Notes: generated by a model not told the origin, from the sequence alone. A DNA stretch of 64,000 nt from Streptomyces cavernicola (GCF_029968035.1 NZ_JASCIQ010000031.1:50765-114764); one strand, 5' to 3'; counted from the stretch's first letter, positions 51,524-60,540 are shown. Program-made: numbers and translations.

Positions 51524-53275
51524 CTACGACGAGTGGCGAGCCGCCGCCAACAACTCCTCCGCGTGCGCCCGCGCCGTCTCCGAGTCCTCCTGGCCCGCGA
51601 GCATCCGGGAGAGTTCGCGGACCCGGTCCTCGCCCTCCAGGACCTTCACGCCGGACCGGGTCACCGAGCCGTCGTTGGTCTTCTCGACGAGCAGCTGCCG
51701 GTCGGCGAACGCCGCCACCTGCGGCAGGTGGGTGACCACGACGACCTGGGCGGAGCGGGCGAGCTTCGCGAGCCTGCGGCCCACCTCGACGGCCGCCTTG
51801 CCGCCGACGCCCGCGTCGACCTCGTCGAAGAGGTACGTCGGCACCGGGTCGGAGCCCGCGAACACCACCTCGACGGCCAGCATCACGCGGGACAGCTCAC
51901 CGCCCGACGCGCCCTTGGCGATGGGCCGCGGCGGGGCGCCCGGGTGCGGGGCGAGCAGCAGCTCCACCTCGTCGACACCGGTCGCGGTGTACGCCACGGG
52001 CCGGCCGCCGACCTCGATGCCGCCCGCGTCCTCGGCCACCTCCGTCTGCCGGATGGCGATCGTCACGCGCGCGTGCGGCATGGCGAGGGAGGCCAGCTCG
52101 TCGGTGACGGCGGCGGCGAAACGCTCCGCCGCCTCCGTACGCGCATCGGTCAACGCCTGGGCGAGACCGGCGAGTTCGACGCTGAGGGCGTCCCGCTCGG
52201 CGGTGAGTTCACCGATCCGGTCGTCGTCCCCGTCGAGTTCGGTGAGGCGGGCGGCGCTCTGCTCGGACCAGGCCAGGACCGCGTCGACGGAGTCCCCGTA
52301 CTTGCGGGTGAGCTGGGTCAGCGCGGCCCGGCGCTCCTCGACGGCGGCGAGGCGCAGCGGGTCGGCGTCCAGGTCGTCGGCGTACCCGGCGAGCTCGCCC
52401 GCCACGTCGGCGAGCAGGATGCCGATCTCGCCGAGGCGTTCGGCGAGGGCGGCGAGGGCCGGGTCGTGCGCGCGGACCGCGTCGAGGGCGCGCTGCGCAC
52501 CGCCGACGAGGAGCCCGGCGTCGACGCCCTCCGGGTCCTCGGGGTTGCCGGCGAGCGCGGCGTGCGCGGCCGTCGCGGCGGAGGCGAGGGCCTCGGCGTG
52601 GCCCAGGCGCTCCGCCTCGGCGGCGAGTTCGACATCCTCGCCCGCGCGAGGTTCGACGGCGGCGATCTCGTCGAGGCCGAAGCGAAGGAGGTCCGCTTCC
52701 TGGGCGCGTTCGCGGGCGCGCGTCGTCAGCTCGTCCAGCTCTGCGGCGACGGCGCGGAGCCTGCGGTAGGCGGCCGCGTACTTCTCCAGGGGCACGGCGA
52801 CCGCGTCCCCGGCGTACCGGTCGAGGGCCTGGCGCTGCCGGGCCGGCTTGAGGAGGCCCTGCTGGTCGGTCTGGCCGTGCACGGCGACCAGGTCGTCGGC
52901 GAGCTCGCCGAGCAGCCCGACCGGCACGGACCGACCGCCGAGGTGCGCGCGTGAGCGGCCTTCGGCGGAGATCGTGCGGCTGATGAGCAGCGCCCCGTCG
53001 TCCAGTTCGGCGCCCGCCTCCTCGGCGCGCAGCACGGCCGCGGCGTCCGCGGGTACGGCGATCCGCCCCTCCACCACCGCCGACTTCGCGCCGATCCGCA
53101 CCAGGGCCGGGTCCGCGCGCCCGCCGAGCAGCAGGCCGAGGCTGGTGACGACCATCGTCTTGCCCGCGCCCGTCTCGCCGGTCACGGCGGTGAAGCCTGG
53201 TGACAGCTCGACGACCGCGTCGTCGATGACTCCGAGCGACCGTATCCGCATCTCCTCCAACACGGACCTGACCAT
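51524..53275 (-). CDS. recN: DNA repair ATPase RecN
   Basis: SMC-like double-strand-break repair protein, 583 residues. Walker A is TGETGAGKTMVV near the start, and the coiled-coil regions flank the centre (EVEL...EERRAALTQL). The ABC signature GASGGELSRVMLA and Walker B YLFDEVDAGVGG are near the C-terminus. All expected motifs are present. Start: ATG 53275 (GGGGGA nearby); GTG 53263 gives a start closer to other RecN proteins (LEEMRIRSLGVID). It is downstream of NAD kinase and tlyA, the usual order. Confidence 0.95.
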   Translation of the reverse strand: MVRSVLEEMRIRSLGVIDDAVVELSPGFTAVTGETGAGKTMVVTSLGLLLGGRADPALVRIGAKSAVVEGRIAVPADAAAVLRAEEAGAELDDGALLISRTISAEGRSRAHLGGRSVPVGLLGELADDLVAVHGQTDQQGLLKPARQRQALDRYAGDAVAVPLEKYAAAYRRLRAVAAELDELTTRARERAQEADLLRFGLDEIAAVEPRAGEDVELAAEAERLGHAEALASAATAAHAALAGNPEDPEGVDAGLLVGGAQRALDAVRAHDPALAALAERLGEIGILLADVAGELAGYADDLDADPLRLAAVEERRAALTQLTRKYGDSVDAVLAWSEQSAARLTELDGDDDRIGELTAERDALSVELAGLAQALTDARTEAAERFAAAVTDELASLAMPHARVTIAIRQTEVAEDAGGIEVGGRPVAYTATGVDEVELLLAPHPGAPPRPIAKGASGGELSRVMLAVEVVFAGSDPVPTYLFDEVDAGVGGKAAVEVGRRLAKLARSAQVVVVTHLPQVAAFADRQLLVEKTNDGSVTRSGVKVLEGEDRVRELSRMLAGQEDSETARAHAEELLAAARHSS

Positions 53276-53330
53276 ACGAGGTTTCCCCCGCGCGGCGCGA
53301 CGTCACCCCGGTTTCGTCACCGAAGCCACA

Positions 53331-53352
53331 GGTCGGCGGGGTCCCGCCGACC
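53331..53352 (-). terminator. hairpin between NAD kinase and recN
   Basis: Stem ggtcggcgg / ccgccgacc (9 bp, 4-base loop) in the 92-base gap beyond the NAD kinase stop. It may reduce transcription into recN. Confidence 0.5.
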
Positions 53353-53367
53353 ACCCGGAGTCACTCT

Positions 53368-54306
53368 TTAGTGCGGCGCCCCGCGCCAGCCCGAGACCGG
53401 CAGGGCGAACTTGGCGACGAGCCGGTCCGTGAACGAGGCGTGGTGCAGCCGCGCCAGGCGTACGGGCACGGCCCCGCGCCGCACCTCCACGCGCGCGCCC
53501 GCGGGCAGCTCCACGGTCCTGCGCCCGTCGCACCACAGCACGCCGTGCGGCGTGTGCGGCTGCACCTCGACGGCGAGCACCGAACTCGGCGACGTCACAA
53601 GGGGCTTGGCGAACAGGGCGTGCGCGCTGATCGGCACCATGAGCAGCGCCTCCACCTCCGGCCACACCACCGGCCCGCCCGCCGAGAACGCGTACGCCGT
53701 CGAACCGGTGGGGGTGGCGCAGACGATGCCGTCGCAGCCGAAGCCGGAGACCGGCCGGCCGTCGATCTCCAGGACGACCTCCAGCATCCGCTCGGGCGAC
53801 ACCTTCTGCACCGCGGCCTCGTTCAGCGCCCAATCGGCGTGCACGACCGAGCCGTTGTCGCGTACGAGGACGTCGAGGGTCATCCGCTCCTCGACCTCGT
53901 ACGAGCGCGTCACGACGCGGTGGACGACCTTGTCCAGGTCGTCCCGCTCGGCCTCGGCGAGGAAGCCGACCCGGCCCAGGTTGACCCCGAGCATCGGCAC
54001 TCCGGAGGCGCGGGCGAACTCGGCGCCGCGCAGCAGCGTGCCGTCCCCGCCGAGGACGACGATCAGCTCGCAGCCGTCGAGTACGTCCGGGCCGGCCTCG
54101 TGGACCCGCTCGACGGTCGACGGCAGCGGCAGGTCACGCGCCTCGGCCTCCAGGACGCGCACGCCGAGGCCGTTCTTCAGCAGGCCGAGGACGACGAGTT
54201 CGGCGCTGCGCACGGCGGCGGGGCGGCCGGTGTGCGCGAGCAGGAAGACCGTCCGCCCCGCCTCGTCGGCCTCCCCGGTGTCCTCGGCGGACTCGCCTGT
54301 CGTCAC
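53368..54306 (-). CDS. nadK: NAD kinase
   Basis: Phosphorylates NAD to NADP using ATP or polyphosphate, cytoplasmic. Enzyme of 312 residues. The family hallmark LGGDGTLLRGAEFA is present, followed by GVNLGRVGFLAE and the NAD site TPTGSTAYAFSAGGPV. The C-terminal beta domain reads KPLVTSPSSVLAVEV. The GTG at 54306 has GGAGG upstream. It sits between tlyA and recN, the arrangement found across actinobacteria. Confidence 0.95.
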   Translation of the reverse strand: MTTGESAEDTGEADEAGRTVFLLAHTGRPAAVRSAELVVLGLLKNGLGVRVLEAEARDLPLPSTVERVHEAGPDVLDGCELIVVLGGDGTLLRGAEFARASGVPMLGVNLGRVGFLAEAERDDLDKVVHRVVTRSYEVEERMTLDVLVRDNGSVVHADWALNEAAVQKVSPERMLEVVLEIDGRPVSGFGCDGIVCATPTGSTAYAFSAGGPVVWPEVEALLMVPISAHALFAKPLVTSPSSVLAVEVQPHTPHGVLWCDGRRTVELPAGARVEVRRGAVPVRLARLHHASFTDRLVAKFALPVSGWRGAPH

Positions 54307-54326
54307 CGCTCCCCCTCCGCTGGTCG

Positions 54327-55142
54327 TCAACTCGGTCCCTCCGCCACTGCACGGTCGACATCGGCCGGGTCGAGCTCGGGCTCCCCGGCCCTGAGCCACA
54401 GAAAGTACTCGACGTTCCCGGACGGTCCGGGCAGCGGGCTCGCGGTCACTCCGCGCACTCCGTAGCCCAGCTTCCAGGCCTGCGCCGCCACGGTCCGCAC
54501 GGCCTCCGCGCGCAGCTCGGGGCTGCGCACGACGCCGCCGCTGCCGAGCCGCTCCTTGCCCACCTCGAACTGCGGCTTGACCATCAGGACCAGATCGGCC
54601 CCGGGCGCCGCGCAGCCCACGAGGGCGGGCAGGACCAGGCCGAGCGGGATGAACGACAGGTCGCCGACGACCAGGTCGACCGGCTCGCCGTCGATCGCTT
54701 CGAGCGTCAACTCCCGTACGTTCGTACGGTCCTTGACGGTGACCCGCTCGTCGCTCTGCAGGGACCAGGCGAGCTGCCCGTACCCGACGTCCACGGCGAC
54801 GACATGGGCGGCGCCGGCGCGCAGCAGCACATCGGTGAAGCCGCCGGTGGAGGCGCCCGCGTCGAGCGCGCGCCGACCCTCCACCTGGAGGCCCTGCGGG
54901 ACGAAGGCCGCGAAGGCGCCCGCGAGTTTGTGCCCGCCGCGCGAGACGTAGTCGGGGTCGTCCTCGTCGACGGCCACCACGATCGCGGCGGCCGTCGCGA
55001 CCTGCGTCGCGGGCTTGGTCGCGGTGTTGCGGTCGACGGTGACGCGTCCTGCGGCGATCAGCTGGCTCGCGTGCTCGCGTGAGCGCGCGAGTTTGCGGCG
55101 CACCAGCTCGGCGTCGAGGCGGCGGCGTGCCACTCCTGCCAC
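54327..55142 (-). CDS. tlyA: rRNA 2'-O-methyltransferase / hemolysin-like TlyA
   Basis: S4 RNA-binding domain followed by an FtsJ-like methyltransferase, 271 residues. TlyA methylates ribose at 16S C1409 and 23S C1920 in mycobacteria and affects capreomycin sensitivity. The S4 part is residues ~8-65 (RLDAELVRRKLARSREHA). SAM motifs are ALDAGASTGGFTDVLL and the catalytic LVVGDLSFIPL. GTG 55142 has AGGAG upstream at 11 bases. NAD kinase follows immediately (20-base gap). Confidence 0.95.
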   Translation of the reverse strand: MAGVARRRLDAELVRRKLARSREHASQLIAAGRVTVDRNTATKPATQVATAAAIVVAVDEDDPDYVSRGGHKLAGAFAAFVPQGLQVEGRRALDAGASTGGFTDVLLRAGAAHVVAVDVGYGQLAWSLQSDERVTVKDRTNVRELTLEAIDGEPVDLVVGDLSFIPLGLVLPALVGCAAPGADLVLMVKPQFEVGKERLGSGGVVRSPELRAEAVRTVAAQAWKLGYGVRGVTASPLPGPSGNVEYFLWLRAGEPELDPADVDRAVAEGPS

Positions 55143-55149
55143 GTTCGGT

Positions 55150-55431
55150 TCAGCTCCTGTGGTCGTACGGCCTTGGCGGGGCGGGGGCCGGTGGGCCCTG
55201 GCGTGCGTCGAGCGCGGTCAGCGCGGAGCGCAGCCCCTGGTGTACATCCTCGTACACCTCGATGTGTCCGTCCGTGGCGAGGTGGTCGACATCGGCCAGG
55301 CGCTCCAGCTGCGCGTCCACGTCGGCGTCGCCGGTCGCGGTGCGCGGGACGTCGAGCGGGCGGGGCTCGGCGGGCTGCGGCGCGGGGTCGTGGGCCTGCT
55401 GCGGCTCGGCCTCCGGCATGGTGTCGCTCAT
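55150..55431 (-). CDS. small acidic/proline-rich protein
   Basis: Protein of 93 residues, function unknown. It has an acidic/Pro-rich start (PEAEPQQAHDPAPQPAEP) and a short central helix-forming segment (DVDAQLERLADVDHLATDGHIEV). It is 7 bases upstream of tlyA on the same strand, so probably its first co-transcribed gene. The ATG at 55431 was chosen; a much longer frame through the upstream repeats is not coding. Confidence 0.65.
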   Translation of the reverse strand: MSDTMPEAEPQQAHDPAPQPAEPRPLDVPRTATGDADVDAQLERLADVDHLATDGHIEVYEDVHQGLRSALTALDARQGPPAPAPPRPYDHRS

Positions 55432-55474
55432 GGCCCCGACGCTACCGCGAAGGGCTGGGGTACGGTCGGTCGCG

Positions 55475-55822
55475 ATGGCGACGATCGCGGAGTGCAGCAG
55501 CGCACTGAGCAGGCTTTCGGACAATCTCGCGCAGGCCGACGGGGAGGTCCGTGGCGCCGCCGCGCTCGACCGCTCGTTGAGCTGCCGCATCACGGACCTC
55601 GACGTCACGTTCACGGGACGCCTGGAGGACGGCCGCATCCGCGTCGCCGACGTGCACGAGGGCCCGCCCCGCGAGAAGGCCCAGATCCGCCTGGCGATGA
55701 CGGGCGACGACCTGGTGGCGATGGTCGACGGCGAACTGAACTTCGCCAAGGCCTGGGGCACGGGCAGGGTCCGCCTGGAGGCGGGCTTCCGGGACTTGCT
55801 GCGACTCAGGGCCCTGCTGTAG
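55475..55822 (+). CDS. SCP2-type sterol carrier-like protein
   Basis: Protein of 115 residues. The C-terminal two-thirds fit the SCP2 fold: SLSCRITDLDVTFTGRLEDG, IRLAMTGDDLVAMVDGELNFAKAW, then VRLEAGFRDLLRLRALL. SCP2 domains bind lipids or other hydrophobic ligands. Start ATG 55475. It is divergent from the 93-residue/tlyA/nadK/recN group by 43 bases. Short single-domain members are common in actinobacteria; ligand unknown. Confidence 0.8.
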   Translation: MATIAECSSALSRLSDNLAQADGEVRGAAALDRSLSCRITDLDVTFTGRLEDGRIRVADVHEGPPREKAQIRLAMTGDDLVAMVDGELNFAKAWGTGRVRLEAGFRDLLRLRALL

Positions 55823-56401
55823 CCACACCCGGGGGCCGCCGCCCCCTCCGCCCCCGGCTGTCTCGGGGCTGCCGCCCGGCTGGTGCCTGACCACGCGATA
55901 TCAGCCCCTCCCCGCCCCTTCCCAAAAGCCTGCGGCGCCGCGCTTTCGACTGCCGCACCGTCGTGGTCGCTCGCGCAGTTCCCCGCGCCCCTGAGGGCCA
56001 GCCCTCCCCGTCCCTTCCCAAAAGCCTGCGGCGCCGCGCTTTCGACTGCCGCACCGCCGTGGCCCCTCGCGCAGTTCCCCGCGCCCCTGACCGGGCCCCC
56101 ATCGCCTTCAACCGACCCACCATCGTGGCCGCTCGCGCAGTTCCCCGCGCCCCTGACCGGGCCCCATCGCCGTCCGAATTCAGCCCCTCCGGCGTTTGAG
56201 GAGCGGGGGTTCCGGGGGCTGGTCCCCGAAGCGGGGTCCGGGGCGGAGCCCCGTGGTGGGGTCCAGGGGCGGCAGCCCCGGGCAGGGGGCCGGGGGCGCA
56301 GCCCCCGATGCCGTCCGCCAGGACTTTCGGGAAGGGGCGGGGAGGGGATCAAACCGACGGCGCCCGAGTCGACGGCGCGAAACCCACCCCCCGAGGCACC
56401 C
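55823..56401. repeat. repeat-filled gap with 96-bp tandem array
   Basis: 579 bases without a gene. Two nearly identical 96-bp units begin at 55921 and 56017 (each starting cccaaaagcctgcggcgccg), followed by a partial third. Each carries gcgcagttccccgcgcccct near its end. From 56200 the pattern changes to the ggggtccggggcggagcccc type and ends with actttcgggaaggggcgggg, like copies 1 and 3. Confidence 0.85.
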
Positions 56402-57295
56402 CTACGTACGCCCCCTCCGCGCCGCCGGCACCACCAACGGAGTCCCCGTCTCCGGATCCTCGATCACCTGGCACGGCAACCCGAACACCGCCTCCACCAA
56501 CTCCGCAGTGACGATCTCGGACGGCGCCCCCTCCGCGATCACCTCCCCACCCCGCAACGCGATCAGATGCGTCGCATAACGGGCGGCATGGTTCAGGTCG
56601 TGCAGCACGGCCACCAACGTCCGCCCCTGCTCCTCGTGCAACTCCGCGCACAGATCAAGCACATCGATCTGATGCTGAATGTCGAGATACGTCGTCGGCT
56701 CGTCAAGCAGCAGCAGCGGCGTCTCCTGCGCCAGGGCCATGGCGATCCACACCCGCTGCCGCTGCCCGCCGGAGAGTTCGTCGACATAGCGATCGGCGAG
56801 CTCGCCGACCCCCGTCGCCGCCATCGACTCCCGTACGACCCGCTCGTCCTGCGCCGACCACTGCCGCAGCAGCCCCTGGTGCGGGTAGCGGCCGCGGGCC
56901 ACGAGGTCGCCGACCGTGATCCCGTCGGGCGCGATCGACGACTGCGGCAGGAGGCCGAGCGTCCGGGCGACCTTCTTCGCGGGCATCGAGTGGATGGTCT
57001 GCCCGTCCAGCAGCACCCGCCCGTGCGAGGGCTTCAGCATCCGCGAAAGGGCCCGCAGCAGCGTCGACTTGCCGCAGGCGTTCGGCCCGACGATCACCGT
57101 GAACGAGTTGTCCGGGATCTCGACCGAAAGCCGCTCCGCGATCACGCGCTGGTCGTAGCCGAGGGTCACGTCGTCGGCGATGAGGCGAGGCACTGCGGTA
57201 CTCCCTGAGGACGAGGACGAGGACGAGGACGGGACCGGGGACGGGACCAGGGACGGGACCGGGCACACGGGGGCGAGGCCGCGCGGGTCGCTCAT
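56402..57295 (-). CDS. iron-siderophore ABC transporter ATPase
   Basis: FepC/FecE-type ATPase of 297 residues. Walker A VGPNACGKSTLLRAL, signature ELSGGQRQRVWIAMALAQ, Walker B LLLLDEPTTYLD and switch AVLHDLNHAA are all present. It pairs with the two FecCD permeases upstream. Two starts are possible. ATG 57295 overlaps the permease stop (ATGA) and adds 34 residues with a serine run encoded by a hexanucleotide repeat. GTG 57193 has AGGGAG and starts at the conserved PRLIADDVTLGYD. The first is given here. No siderophore-binding protein is adjacent. Confidence 0.92.
   Translation of the reverse strand: MSDPRGLAPVCPVPSLVPSPVPSSSSSSSSGSTAVPRLIADDVTLGYDQRVIAERLSVEIPDNSFTVIVGPNACGKSTLLRALSRMLKPSHGRVLLDGQTIHSMPAKKVARTLGLLPQSSIAPDGITVGDLVARGRYPHQGLLRQWSAQDERVVRESMAATGVGELADRYVDELSGGQRQRVWIAMALAQETPLLLLDEPTTYLDIQHQIDVLDLCAELHEEQGRTLVAVLHDLNHAARYATHLIALRGGEVIAEGAPSEIVTAELVEAVFGLPCQVIEDPETGTPLVVPAARRGRT
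57207..57266. repeat. hexanucleotide repeat array at the ATPase start
   Basis: Ten 6-bp units of gaggac, gggacc and close variants; the first four (57207-57230) are perfect gaggac. It lies between the two possible starts of the siderophore ATPase and keeps frame, encoding Ser/Pro/Val runs. Confidence 0.75.
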
Positions 57296-58329
57296 ATCCG
57301 CCCCGCCCTGCGCTCGGCGACGAGCAGCCACAGCAGGTACACCCCGCCGAGCACCCCCGTCAGCACGCCCACGGGCAGCGCGTCCGCGCCGAACGCCCGC
57401 TGCGCGGCCAGGTCGGCGGCGATCAGCAGCAGGGCGCCCATCAGCAGCGACGCCACCAGGTTCGGCCCCGGCGAGCGCGTGAGCCGGCGCGCCAGCTGCG
57501 GCGCGGTGAGCGCCACGAACGAGACGGGCCCGGCCGCGGCGGTCGCGGAAGCGGTGAGCAGCACGGCCGACAGCATCAGCACGATCCGCGTCCGCTCCGG
57601 CCGCACCCCCAGCGCGTACGCCGCGTCGTCGCCCATCTCCAGCATCCGCAGCGGCCGCCCGTACGCGAGGATCAGCGGTACGAGGACGGCGCAGAGCCAG
57701 AGCAGCGGCCAGACCTGCTCCCAGTCCCGGCCGTTGAGCGAGCCCGCCATCCACACATAGGCGCGGGCCGCGTCGACCAGGTCGGCCTTGGTCAGCAGGT
57801 AGCCGTTGAGCGCGGTGAGCACGGCGGCGGCGCCGATGCCGACGAGCACGAGCCGGTAGCCGTGCACCCCGCGCTTCCAGGCGAGCAGGTAGATCAGCAC
57901 GCCGGTGAGGAGCCCGCCCACGAGCGAGCCCGCGGCGACCTCGACCGCGCTGCCGTGGAACAGCACGATGACCGTGAGCGCCCCCACCGTCGAGCCCTGC
58001 CCGAAGCCGATGACGTCCGGACTGCCCAGCGGATTGCGGGAGATGGACTGGAAGATCGCCCCGGAGAGGCCGAGCGCGGCCCCGACGAGCAGCCCGACCA
58101 GGACCCGCGGCAGGCGCAGGTCGTTCACGATGAACGTGTGCGCGGTCGTGCCCTCGCCGAGCAGCGTCCTGACGACGTCGGCGGCCGGGATCGCGAAGTC
58201 GCCGGTGCCGATGAGCACCACGGCGACGGCGACCGTGACCAGGCAGAGCAGCACGCCTACGACGAGGGCGCGCGGCTCGATCCGTACGGAGAGACCGCCC
58301 TCGGTACGGATCGCCTTCAGGGCTTTCAC
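57292..58329 (-). CDS. FecCD-type siderophore permease, subunit 2
   Basis: Membrane subunit of 345 residues, about ten hydrophobic segments. The cytoplasmic EAA-like loop LGVRPERTRIVLML and the segments RLPRVLVGLLVGAALGLSGA and PVSFVALTAPQLARRL are typical of FecCD proteins, which form heterodimers around the channel. The GTG at 58329 overlaps the previous permease stop (GTGA). It works with the ATPase at 56402 and subunit 1 in iron-siderophore uptake. Confidence 0.93.
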   Translation of the reverse strand: MKALKAIRTEGGLSVRIEPRALVVGVLLCLVTVAVAVVLIGTGDFAIPAADVVRTLLGEGTTAHTFIVNDLRLPRVLVGLLVGAALGLSGAIFQSISRNPLGSPDVIGFGQGSTVGALTVIVLFHGSAVEVAAGSLVGGLLTGVLIYLLAWKRGVHGYRLVLVGIGAAAVLTALNGYLLTKADLVDAARAYVWMAGSLNGRDWEQVWPLLWLCAVLVPLILAYGRPLRMLEMGDDAAYALGVRPERTRIVLMLSAVLLTASATAAAGPVSFVALTAPQLARRLTRSPGPNLVASLLMGALLLIAADLAAQRAFGADALPVGVLTGVLGGVYLLWLLVAERRAGRI

Positions 58330-59384
58330 AGCTGGGCCATCCTCCGGCGTCGTACGAGGTAGATGAAGAGCGGGCCGCCGATGAGCGCGGTGACGATGCC
58401 GACCTGCAACTCGGCGGGGCGGGCCACGACCCGGCCCAGCACGTCCGCGCCGAGCAGCAGCACCGGCGACAGGACGGTCGCGTACGGCAGGATCCAGCGC
58501 TGGTCGGGCCCGGTGAAGGCGCGGACCATGTGCGGCACCATCAGGCCGACGAAGGCGATCGGCCCGCAGGCGGCGGTGGCCGCACCGCAGAGCAGCGTCG
58601 CGGCGGCCATGGCGAGGACGCGGGTGCGGTTCACACGGGCGCCGAGCGCGACGGCGGTGTCGTCGCCGAGGGCCATCGCGTTGAGCGGCCGCGCGATCCC
58701 GAGCGCGAGCAGCAGCCCGACGGCGAGGAACGGGGCGACCTGGCCGATGGTCGCCATCGAGGCCGAGGCCAGCGAACCGACCGTCCAGAACCGCATCTTG
58801 TCGAGGGCCGAGTTGTCGAGCAGCATCACGGCGTTGATGTAGCCGATCAGCGCCGCGGTGACCGCCGTGCCCGCGAGCGCGAGCCGTACCGGAGTGGCGC
58901 TGCGGACCCCGCCGAGCGCGTACACGAGCACGGAGACGACGGCGGCCCCGGCGAACGCGAACCACACATAGCCGGTGAGCGAGGTGACGCCGAGAAAGCT
59001 GATCGCGCTGACCACGGCGGCCGAAGCGCCCGCGTTGATGCCGAGCAGCCCGGGGTCGGCGAGCGGGTTGCGGGTCAGCGCCTGCAGCACGGCCCCGGCG
59101 AGGCCGAGCGCGGCCCCGACGAGCAGGCCGAGGAGGGTGCGGGGCAGCCGCAGGTCCCGGACGACGACGTCGTTGTCCGTGCCGGTGGCGGAGAACAGCC
59201 CGTGCCACACCTCGGCCACGGGTATCTGCTTCGCACCGACGGCGATGCTCGCGACGACTACCAGGGCGAGCACGCCCACGGCGAGCAGCAGCCCGGCGGC
59301 ACGCATCGCCTGCCGCCCACGGGCCGGAGCGGGCTCGGGCGGGGGCGTCTCGCTGCGCGCGGGAGAGGGACTGTCGACCAACAC
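58326..59384 (-). CDS. FecCD-type siderophore permease, subunit 1
   Basis: Membrane subunit of 352 residues with about ten hydrophobic segments; LRLPRTLLGLLVGAALGLAG, VRLALAGTAVTAALIGYI and GPIAFVGLMVPHMVRAF are the family hallmarks. The N-terminus has a Pro-rich cytoplasmic tail. GTG start at 59384, immediately downstream of an iron box, so the three-gene operon (permeases and ATPase) should be repressed by DmdR/IdeR with iron. Confidence 0.93.
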   Translation of the reverse strand: MLVDSPSPARSETPPPEPAPARGRQAMRAAGLLLAVGVLALVVVASIAVGAKQIPVAEVWHGLFSATGTDNDVVVRDLRLPRTLLGLLVGAALGLAGAVLQALTRNPLADPGLLGINAGASAAVVSAISFLGVTSLTGYVWFAFAGAAVVSVLVYALGGVRSATPVRLALAGTAVTAALIGYINAVMLLDNSALDKMRFWTVGSLASASMATIGQVAPFLAVGLLLALGIARPLNAMALGDDTAVALGARVNRTRVLAMAAATLLCGAATAACGPIAFVGLMVPHMVRAFTGPDQRWILPYATVLSPVLLLGADVLGRVVARPAELQVGIVTALIGGPLFIYLVRRRRMAQL

Positions 59385-59388
59385 CCGG

Positions 59389-59407
59389 TTAGGTTAGCCT
59401 ACCCTGC
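59389..59407 (-). promoter_or_regulatory. DmdR/IdeR iron box
   Basis: The sequence ttaggttagcctaccctgc matches the 19-bp consensus ttaggttaggctaacctaa at 15 of 19 positions, by my comparison. It lies directly upstream of the siderophore permease GTG, as expected for iron-repressed genes in Streptomyces. Confidence 0.75.
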
Positions 59408-59440
59408 CAAGGAGTTGACGTCCCCGTACCTGCTCCCCGC

Positions 59441-60469
59441 TCACCACCCAAGGCGTGCCAACGCCTTCCCCGCGTCCAGGCCGCACTCCCCCGCACCGGC
59501 CGCCGTCCACGCCGCCGCGCACAGCGCCCGCAGCCCGTCCACCGGCTCGCCGTCCCCGTCGAGTTCGAGCAGCTCGCCGGCGGCCCGCGCCACGAAGGAA
59601 CCGCAGCGGAACCCGTCCCCGTCCGCGCGGACCTCGGGCTGCCCGGTCAGCATGCCGCGCAGATCCGTGTCCACGTACGTCGGCCGGTGCTCGGGCGGGG
59701 CCGCGAGCAGCTGGGCCGCGTCGGTCACCCCGGTCAGCACGAGCAGCGAGTCCACCTCGCCGTTGAACGCGCCCTCGATATCGGTGTCCAGACGGTCGCC
59801 GACGACCAGCGGCCGCTCGGCCCCGGTCCGCAGGATCGTCTCCCGGTGCATCGGCGGCAGCGGCTTCCCCGCCACCTGCGGCTCTGCGCCCGTCGCGATC
59901 CGTACGACCTCGACCGCCGCACCGTTGCCGGGCGCGATGCCCCGCGCGCTCGGAATCGTCAGGTCCGTGTTGGACGCGAACCACGGCACGCCCCGCGCGA
60001 TCGCATAGCAGGCCTCCGCGAACCGCCCCCATGCCAACTCCGGCCCGCCGTAGCCCTGCACGACCGCCGCAGGCCCGTCCTCCGCCGACTCCACCGGCAC
60101 GAGCCCCCGCTCCCGCAGCGCGACCCGCAGCCCCTCGCCGCCGATCACCAGGACCTTCGAGCCCGCCGGCACCTGCTCGGCGATCAACCGGGCCACCGCC
60201 TGCGCGGAGTTGATCACGTCCGCGGCCTCGGTGGGCACCCCGAGCTCGGTGATGTGCTCGGCCACCACTTGCGGCGGCCGCAGCGCGTTGTTCGTCACGT
60301 ACGCGAGGTGCATCCCCCCGGCCCGCGCCGCGAGCAGCGACTCCACGGCATGCTCGATCGCCTCGCCGCCCGCGTACACCACCCCGTCCAGGTCGAGCAG
60401 CGCCGTGTCGTACGCCTCGCTCAACGCCCGCTCACTGCCGGCCGGGCTCGTCCTGACGGTGTGGCTCAT
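59441..60469 (-). CDS. HAD-IIA family phosphatase (NagD-like)
   Basis: Phosphatase of 342 residues. The HAD nucleophile is in TALLDLDGVVYAGG; motif II is AYVTNNALRPP; motif III/IV include KPLPPMHRE and VVGDRLDTDIEGAF. The IIA cap lies in between. NagD-like members dephosphorylate nucleotides or sugar phosphates such as 4-nitrophenyl phosphate; the substrate is unclear. Start: ATG 60469 with GAGGAG; the frame opens upstream without Shine-Dalgarno. It is monocistronic, tail-to-head with the siderophore operon. Confidence 0.9.
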   Translation of the reverse strand: MSHTVRTSPAGSERALSEAYDTALLDLDGVVYAGGEAIEHAVESLLAARAGGMHLAYVTNNALRPPQVVAEHITELGVPTEAADVINSAQAVARLIAEQVPAGSKVLVIGGEGLRVALRERGLVPVESAEDGPAAVVQGYGGPELAWGRFAEACYAIARGVPWFASNTDLTIPSARGIAPGNGAAVEVVRIATGAEPQVAGKPLPPMHRETILRTGAERPLVVGDRLDTDIEGAFNGEVDSLLVLTGVTDAAQLLAAPPEHRPTYVDTDLRGMLTGQPEVRADGDGFRCGSFVARAAGELLELDGDGEPVDGLRALCAAAWTAAGAGECGLDAGKALARLGW

Positions 60470-60540
60470 TGCGTACGACTCCTCGCTAGACGACTCTCCC
60501 CCGATCATCCCGCACACCCCGTCCCACATACGATGCAGCC

